DNA from: Nepenthes gracilis
Lineage: Eukaryota; Streptophyta; Magnoliopsida; Caryophyllales; Nepenthaceae
Reading direction: 5' to 3'
NCBI GenBank assembly: GCA_033239525.1
Contig: BSYO01000008.1
Location: forward strand, 9,296,150 to 9,360,149
Length of the DNA stretch: 64,000 nt
The first letter of the stretch is position 1. Each line of letters starts with the position of its first letter. This document shows positions 56,723 to 64,000 of the stretch, one piece after another. The notes below the pieces were generated by a model. That model worked only from the letters and a program-made list of their open reading frames with translations, made no database searches and was not told where the DNA came from. The translations under genes were made by a program, and so were the position numbers.

Positions 56723-59700
56723 AAATCTAGGTTATCAGGACGAAAATCGAACCCCAATCCGATCCGCAGGGAAAGATTGAGCGGCTCCCTAATCCGTACA
56801 ACAATCTAAATTCAAGGATACATCAATTTTATAAGACAAATATTAAATTCACTATATTATATAGATCAAAACATTGGGCAACCAACAATATGTACAAAAC
56901 GTGCTTATTATAGTAATAAAAATTCTAAGATAGATAAGTGTAGTTATACAAAAAGATAAGATAAATAATAATGAAATTTGTAAACAATTAGAAGTTACAC
57001 TTATAAAAGATAAAATGGGAAAAACATCAAAGTGATTCCAACACTTAACGTATAGATTAAATGAAACACATGAAAGAAAATACAAGTTAGTTGTAACTGA
57101 AAAAAAATATAAAGTAGACCTATAAAACATTAGAATGATATGGTAAAAAATAATTAAATATTTTTTTATACTCAGAGAATCTTGCACTAAATTGAGTTAA
57201 ATGGTAAAAGCAAATTCATTCAACCAACCTTAGAGGAAAATTTATAATGATACTTTATATATATATATATATATACACATACAAGGGATTTTGAGAACAC
57301 AAAATGTGAGGAAAAACCTTGAAATGGTATGGTCATGAGAAGCAAAGGCATCTACTGCACCGATTAGGAGATGTGAGGAGTGAACGAGACTTACACAAGA
57401 AGCAGATCCTGGGTTAAAAAAAAAAAAAAAAAAAAAAAACAGCTGGGAGGAAATTATATGATCAGACCTTGCGGAGTTACAGCTTGATACATAACAGCCA
57501 AAGATAGAGGTGAATGAGATCCCTGGTAGGAAAAGGCTTAGTTTGCTTTGCTTCTTCAAGCACTGCAAATTTTATCCCTAATGATAATGTCACACCGTAG
57601 GCACATCTTTTTAAGGTTTGCATGGAAAAAACAAAATGCTCATCAAGTGACATCCACATATTTTACAACCATTATATTTTTATTATAACAACAATAAATT
57701 TGGACCATTCGATCAAAAATAAATGTTCTAAAAGCAATCTAGGGAAGCGAAGGAAAGAAATGGGAGGAGAGAAGGGAAAGTGGAATGAGGGGAGAGGATA
57801 ATTTTAGTCATCATGCACAATTTGGATAAAAATTACTGGATTCAACATCAGTGACAACCTAATAAAAATTTTTGCAAGATTGACAAAATGCTATAAACGG
57901 CCCCATCAATGACAAATAGTGTAGAAGCATCAATCAGTTTTGTGAAATCATTTTGAAGAGCCACAGTAACAACAAACAATACAAATTAGTAGGCTGGCAG
58001 CCTCAAAACCACGATCCAAGAGTTAAAAATATATAGTTAAGTAATATTATAATTTCAATTGAAGCATCTCATGTGGATTACTTTGCCCTAAGGATATTTA
58101 AATTCTATTGTGGAAGAATATGGATCCTTCTTACTAACTCTTTCAACATAAGCCTCCAGACCCCAGCTCCACCAGAAAAATAACAGGTAATAATAATAAG
58201 AGGATCATGTTTCTAAGCCATAAGAAATTTCAATTTTACACAAGGAAAAAAAAAAAGGAAAGCAATGCAATAATAATTAATGGTAACAGCATACCAAGTA
58301 GGTGATATGCAATGCAATAGGAGTAGACGAATAAATAGACAAACGTTTTCCCAGCAAGAACATACTACATAAAGTAATAAATAAAAATGCTAACCACACT
58401 GGAGGCGTAATAAATAAGCAGCAATGCACAAATTTATAATAGAAATATAAATTTTACTGAAACAGGAAAAAACTTCCTCTCTTCTAGAAAAGAACTAGAG
58501 AAGAAAATGAACTACACATCTAATATGAAATCAACTCGATATTCATAGATAGTAACTCCTTACATCAAAGTGGAATAAGATCTACCACTGCAACTTTAGC
58601 TCCAAGGACCTCCTCGGCACTTTTCTTTAATGCACTTGATTTTAACTAACAGACCTTTGGAGTGTTTTATGAAATCTCTTCATCCCCGTTTTCTCCTCTG
58701 ATTCTAACTAGCAACTAGTTATGCTCACTTTTCCCCTTCTAGACCTGCAAACAACCTTACCAATATTCTTCCTCCTATCCTTGAAATGAGATTTTCACAC
58801 ACATGCAAGGAGCCATAATCTTTGAACATGGTACTAGATAATTTCTGGTAATAGAAGAAGCAATAATTGAGCATCCCAAAACCAATCTCTACCTCCTCAT
58901 TGTGCACTAGCTGAGCAAGCCACCAACATGTGTGAGATAACTAACCTTGAAACAATTCCTTCCATTCAATGAATACCTAAAATAGTCCCTTCAAAGAATA
59001 AATTTCGGTTTCGACACGAAAAAACTCCTCTGCCAGAGTGATCTAATTGGAACTACCTACTTTTGCATTTAGATTCCTATTAAGAATACTTAGATCAAGG
59101 GAATGGCCCCCTCCAATGAACCATCATTTAAAGTATCAGATGTCCATAACTTGGCACATTCAACTTGATATGAGATTGGTAGTTAAGGGATTGTTTGACC
59201 CTTTCCACTTTCACTATTCTCACATTTAATGCAGCTCTTGTCCATAATATCAGCAGCAGCCACTTGCCAAATTCATTATGATCTGTATCATCTGGATCAT
59301 GATTTATGTTTGACTCAACTTTCTGAAATGCCACGTTTTCTTGAATACCATATAATTTTTCACTTGGTGCTTGTAAAAAGAATATCACATGCAAGAACGG
59401 AGATCAAATCTGGAAGAGAAAGTTTATATGAGAAGATTCCTGAACTTGTGTATTAATTGTTGTCACGAAATAAAAATGGCTTCTCAGTTTATATAACACT
59501 TCAAGGTTGATTTGTATCCACTAATTATCCAACAAACTTATCTAACAAACTAGCTCATTCCAGCCAAGTAAAATTTACACTTTGTAAAACAGACAAACAT
59601 TAAGGCAGAACTGCTGCCCAGTTTCTGATGCATCAGTTAGAAGTTTCCACTGTGCCCATGTATTTGCTTCAGCGATCAATTCAGCTAGCACCGTTGCAGG

Positions 59701-59901
59701 TGCACCAGAAGGTGATATAATCCTCTGGATCAACAACTACAAAGGCTGACTAACTAACCAATGAATCAATATCTAACCAGCCTGACCAGCTAACCAATAA
59801 AAAAGTAATTGGCCGAATGGAACAGTGAATTCAGCAACATAAGAATGTCAGCAGCTTCAGAACAGCTTCAGAACTTGGTCCGATTCATCAATATTACTTT
59901 C
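56723..59901. other. AT-rich intergenic DNA
   Basis: No gene or element was recognised in 3.2 kb. Simple repeats are (TA)n at 57256-57275 and a 24-base poly(A) at 57416-57439, which could be the tail of a retroposed sequence. Open frames here (for example 59047-59456 plus and 57242-57568 minus) are compositional. Confidence 0.5.
57416..57439. repeat. Poly(A) tract
   Basis: 24 consecutive A residues, preceded by ATCCTGGGTT. Confidence 0.95.
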
Positions 59902-60335
59902 TGATGCAAGGAAGAAGTCGGAAGAAGAGCGAAGGAGAGAAGAAGCAGAGACGACAACAGGGAGAAGAGACAGACAAGAGGGCTGGGGTAGAGGAAGCAA
60001 GGGGGAGAGAGAATCAGGTAACAAGTATATTCATTATATCATTCATCCATAGTTATTAGAACAATAAAGTTAAGATCCTTATATGTAGATGGTGTATTCC
60101 TAGGCAACTAGAAAAGAAATACAATTTTCTAATCAATGAGGACGGAAGTGCTTAAATAAAAAAATAATGGAAAATAAAATATAACTTTTAATAGGCATAC
60201 TAGATAGTACAAAATTATAGAATTTCATAGATCTCCAAGATATGATATAATATGGAAGCAAATATAATAAAATTAATTAACAAAACAAATGTTTGAGATG
60301 TTCTCATCACTTTCAATTGTCAAATTACTTTCGAC
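59902..60335 (-). repeat. 3' LTR of the minus-strand copia element
   Basis: Read on the minus strand it follows the purine tract TTGAGGGGGCAG (60336-60347). It begins TCGAAAGTAATTTGACAATT (the TG start has decayed) and ends CTTCCTTGCATCA at 59902, after a long CT-rich block. The partner LTR is off the window, so the borders are inferred. Confidence 0.7.
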
Positions 60336-60369
60336 TGCCCCCTCAAACAAGAGAACAGATATCTTTTAT

Positions 60370-63300
60370 TCCCAATCTGTATAAGAGAAACTTAAGAACA
60401 TTTCCAGGAAGAGCTTTAGTAAGGATATCAGCCAATTGACATTTTGAGGGAAACTAGGTAGTAGTCAAAACACCTTCTTGAATCTTATCAAAGAATTGAA
60501 GGCAATCCAACTCAATGTGCTTTGTTCTTTCACAGAAGACAGGATTAGATGCAATATGAATGGCAGCTTGATTGTCACAACAAAGTTGGACTGGTTGAGG
60601 ATGTGGTATTTGCTAAGCATTAGGAACATATTTTAACCAAATGATCTCACAAGTAGAACTGCAAGAGATGATACTTTATTTCTTGGATTTCCAAGCATTG
60701 AGAGAATCACCAAGGAAGATACAAAAACCTGGGGTTATTTCCTTGTATCAGGACAAATGTCCAGTCAGAGTCATAGTAGGCCTTAAGTTGATATGAGAGA
60801 GTTGATGGAAAAAAGGTACCATGAGCAAGAGACCTTTTTACGTATCTGAGGATTCAATATGCAGCATGACGGTGAGAAACTCGAGGACTGCTCATGCACT
60901 GGCCAAAAAGTCCAATTGAAAAGGATATGTTAGGTCTAGTGATGTTAGATAGCTTAGTCCACCTATTATCCTCCTGTATTCTAATGGATCATACAATAGG
61001 GATCCTTAAGCTTTGGAGAGTTTAATATTCAAATGCATGGGTATCTTGGAAGGTTTACAGGTATCCTGAATCAAAGTATATTCACAGCATACTTTCTTTG
61101 GCACATATGAATTACATGAAGATTGCATGCAACCGATATATCAAGGAAATACTTCAAAGTACCAAGTTTGGTCTTGAATTTGGATTTCAAAAACTCTTCG
61201 AGAATTGATACTGCATTAATATCATTGAATGCAACAATGATATCATCTACAAATAAAAGTAATACCATAAAAGAATCACGGGATCCTTCAATGAATAAAT
61301 TGAAATCAGCTTTGGATGGGATGAAACCATATTCCAAAAGTAAAGATGAAAATTTTGCATACCATTGTCTAAATGCTTGTTTGAGTCCATAGAGACCCTT
61401 CTTGAGTTTGTTTACTTTGTCTCGGCCAGTTTCAGCCAGATACATGGTATCCTTGTCAATTCTGGTATAAAATTCTTTGTTCAAATCACCATAGAAAAAG
61501 GCATAATTCACATTATATTGAGATAAAACCAACCTTTGATGGCTGCTACAGCAAGTAATAAATTAACTGTGACTAGCTTTGCAACCAAAGATAACATTTC
61601 GTTATAATCAATTCCCTCTTGTTGAGTACATCTTTTTGCTACTAGTCATGCCTTATATCTCTCAATTGAACCATCTGAATGTCTTTTTATCTTGTAAATC
61701 CATTTGGAACCGATTGCCTTCTTCCCTTGTAGCAATTTCATGATCCCAAGATCATGATCCTTCCATCCTCACCGGTTGCATGATCCCAAGAATTATTTAG
61801 TTCCAGGGCGGCAATTTCATCATCCATAGCTTTTCACCAATCTTTAGATTGAATGGCTTGGTTGTAAGAGGATGGTTCCTTTTGTGAGAAAATGGATGCA
61901 GCAAAAATATTGTGGTTGAGAGAAAGTTTTGCACAAAACAAATAGGAGGATAAAGGATATAATATAGTAGAGTCAGAGTTATAGGTTTCCTTAACTTTTT
62001 GTTTAAGAAATTGATTTTGAAGAATGTGACATGATGACTTGTTGGCATACAGCTGGAGAAAGTTTTTGCAATCAGGTTGATCATCACAGAAATGGCTTCA
62101 CATTTTATTGCTTATTTTGAACTTGTTTTGGTGTAGGTTCATCTTTATTCTCATGATGTGACAATCAGAATGAGAAATCATAGGGAATGAATCTCTGATG
62201 AATAGTGTAGCATGATGTCTGAAACTGATTTTTAAGGAAAAACATAATCATGAAAAATAACATCTCTAGATTTGATGGTGGAATGATTACCATGGTTCAA
62301 TAATTTGTAATGCTTGACTCCAAAAGAATATCCTAGCATAATACACTTCCACGCTAGGATCAAAATTCTGTTGATGGTTTTTGATTGTGGAAGCATTACA
62401 AAAACATTTTAATGTCCTAAGTGAACATAATCTGGTTGTATTTTGAATAGAAAAAAAATAAGGTGACTGGCTTTCTAGCTTGGGTAAAGGTGGTCTATTT
62501 GTGTATGTGGCCATGAGAATGAAAACATTCCAATACATAAGTTGTAATCCTCACTGAACTTTGAGAGCTTGGGTAACATTTAGAGTGTGTTAATATTTCC
62601 TTTCAACAACATCATTTTGTTGAGGTTTTAACACATAACTTTTGATATATAATACCCTTAGACAAGTAAAATTTTGTCATGGAAAATTCAGGTCCATTAT
62701 CTGATCTAATAATTTTGACATTGATTTGAAATTGTGTCATAATGCAAAAGGATTGGAGGTATTTTCTGGTTTCAGACCTCTCTGTCATCAACAACACCTA
62801 TGTAAATCATGTAAAGTCATCAACAATATGAGAAAATATCAAGAACAATCATATGCTCTTTTAGGACAAGGTCCACAAATATTACAATGAATTAGTTGGA
62901 AAGGATGTGTTGTTCTTTGGTTACTAACAGCAAAAGGCAAAGGATGGTTTTTGGCTAGAGGACAAATATCACAAGGTAAGTTTTTATTCAATGATCCTAG
63001 AAATGGAAAAATATTTTTCAGAAGGCGTAATCTGGAATCTGACAAATATCCTAATCTTCTATTCCACATGAAATTATTGGAAAATGAACTCAACTAGTCT
63101 GTTTTGGGAGCAGTACAAGAATTCTGAGAAGTTGCAAAGGTTGAAGAAGTTGTCTTTTCAAGTCAGTACAAACACGCCATCATGTATGTCCCCTTCCAAA
63201 TCATGCTCCAAGAGGTAAGGTCCTATATGAAACAATTATTTTGAAGGATGATGAGACAAACAATTAAGATCTTTAGTTAGTGTTCCTGTAGACAAAAGAT

Positions 63301-63980
63301 TATATAGAAGGAAGGATTGCATACATCAGTAAGAGTGATGTTTGCGTCCGATGTTATAGTTTCAAAATACCTTGCGTAAAGTCACCATTTGGCGACTTAA
63401 CCTTTTGTGAGATGCAAGTAGGTCTAGAAGCATACATTGATGCACAACTGATAATATGATCTGTTGCTCCAATGTCACTTATCCAAGCATATTGTATTCA
63501 GTATGCAAATTACACTGTATTCCGGATAAACAAGTTTAAAAACCAATGATTTTGTATGAATGGTTGACTTGTAGTCATTTGTGTATATGTTGAACGGGAA
63601 ATATAAGATTTATATAATGCCAATAGATGTTGATTGTTCCTGTGTCATTGAACATCAACCAGACTTCGGTGAAACCACCTATTTCTTTATATAACAGAAA
63701 ATCCAGCATATTTGCTTGGGACTTTGCAACCTCTTCTTTAGTATCAAGAAGGCTTATCTGATTTGTACCTGGCTTGAAATTTTTGTCCTCGTTTAGCTTG
63801 TGCATAGGAAGATGCCCATGAAGCTTGAAACATTTTCAATAACATGTCCGGTCATCTTATAGTTTGAACAATATTGTTTATCAAGCATTGGATTTGCTTC
63901 AAAACACTTCTCAAAGCTGTGGCTGGGTATTCTGCAATATGAAAAAAAAATGGTTTGTCTTGCTTGACAGTTTTGGACCA
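60370..63980 (-). pseudogene. copia gag-pol pseudogene, partial
   Basis: Minus strand, in order. The zinc-knuckle region YCSNYKMTGHVIEN lies near 63840-63885, with the second and fourth metal ligands changed. GAG-pre-integrase (62839-63093) has WNRRLGYLSDSRLRLLK and CDICPLAKNHPLPF, then HPFQLIHCNICGP. The integrase core has IRSDNGPEF (about 62685-62711). RT shows KAIGSKWIYKI-like remnants near 61690, then NYAFFYGDLN, LKKGLYGLKQAFRQWYAKF and the catalytic LLFVDDIIVAF (about 61230-61262). RNase H has [29 protein letters not shown] and CQLADILTKALPG (60400-60580). Several stops and frameshifts separate the blocks. Confidence 0.9.
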
Positions 63981-64000
63981 TTTATTCATTTCTGACAGTT

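Larger units (their letters stand above)
59902..64000 (-). mobile_element. Ty1/copia element on the minus strand, 5' part outside the window
   Basis: On the minus strand the domain order is gag zinc knuckle, protease remnant, GAG-pre-integrase, integrase, RT, RNase H, polypurine tract, 3' LTR. Integrase before RT is copia order. The element enters at the right window edge and ends at about 59902. Stop codons and frame breaks occur throughout, so it is inactive, but the domains are better kept than in the other copia copies here. Confidence 0.9.

Noticed and set aside
57242..57568. 108-codon minus-strand frame with poly-Phe
   Set aside because: The Phe run is the poly(A) tract read in reverse; nothing else supports coding.
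59047..59456. Plus-strand frames of 60-75 codons near 59 kb
   Set aside because: Short, overlapping in several frames, no homology; compositional.

Overview
The window is nuclear DNA of a flowering plant, most likely a eudicot with a large, repeat-rich genome. It holds intron-split genes of plant type, Ty3/gypsy, Ty1/copia, L1 and RTE retrotransposons with plant-type proteins, and a nuclear copy of plant mitochondrial nad3. I cannot name the species. About two thirds of the window is decayed mobile DNA, much of it nested. No prokaryote-type operons, CRISPR arrays, tRNA or rRNA genes were seen.

Only two host genes look functional. The first is a plus-strand cwf18/CCDC12-type splicing factor. 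Its four coding exons (9855-10012, 25770-25899, 26005-26119, 28739-28794) splice in frame to 152 residues. Its first coding intron is 15.7 kb and holds tandem duplications, a hAT-like element, organellar DNA (nad3 beside rpl16) and a copia element with a perfect target-site duplication. The second is a minus-strand HR-like lesion-inducing (DoxX-type) gene at 38784-39631. Its last four exons are intact, but its first exon was not found.

Layout. 1-2982: end of an L1 LINE. 3237-8912: a Ty3/gypsy element with both LTRs and a GATAT duplication. 9004-9178: LTR remnant. 9845-29260: the cwf18 gene, with an L1 remnant in its last coding intron. 29266-33235: a field of direct duplications that includes gypsy fragments. 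33339-36345: copia LTR remnant and a minus-strand L1 interrupted by a MITE-like segment. 36346-38783: AT-rich intergenic DNA. 38784-39631: the lesion-inducing gene. 40170-44230: a tandem LTR-internal-LTR-internal-LTR array of a non-coding element. 45200-50995: an RTE LINE split by a 3.9 kb insertion that carries a two-exon fragment of a LON2 protease gene. 51033-56722: 3' half of a Tat/Ogre-like gypsy element with an antisense ORF. 59902-64000: a minus-strand Ty1/copia element running off the window.

The most unusual items are the LTR array, whose internal regions are only about 150 bp and have primer-binding and polypurine sites; the intron-containing LON2 fragment inside an LTR-like insertion in a LINE; and the nad3/rpl16 junction inside a splicing-factor intron. 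All identifications come from reading the sequence and recalling families. No alignment or database search was run.
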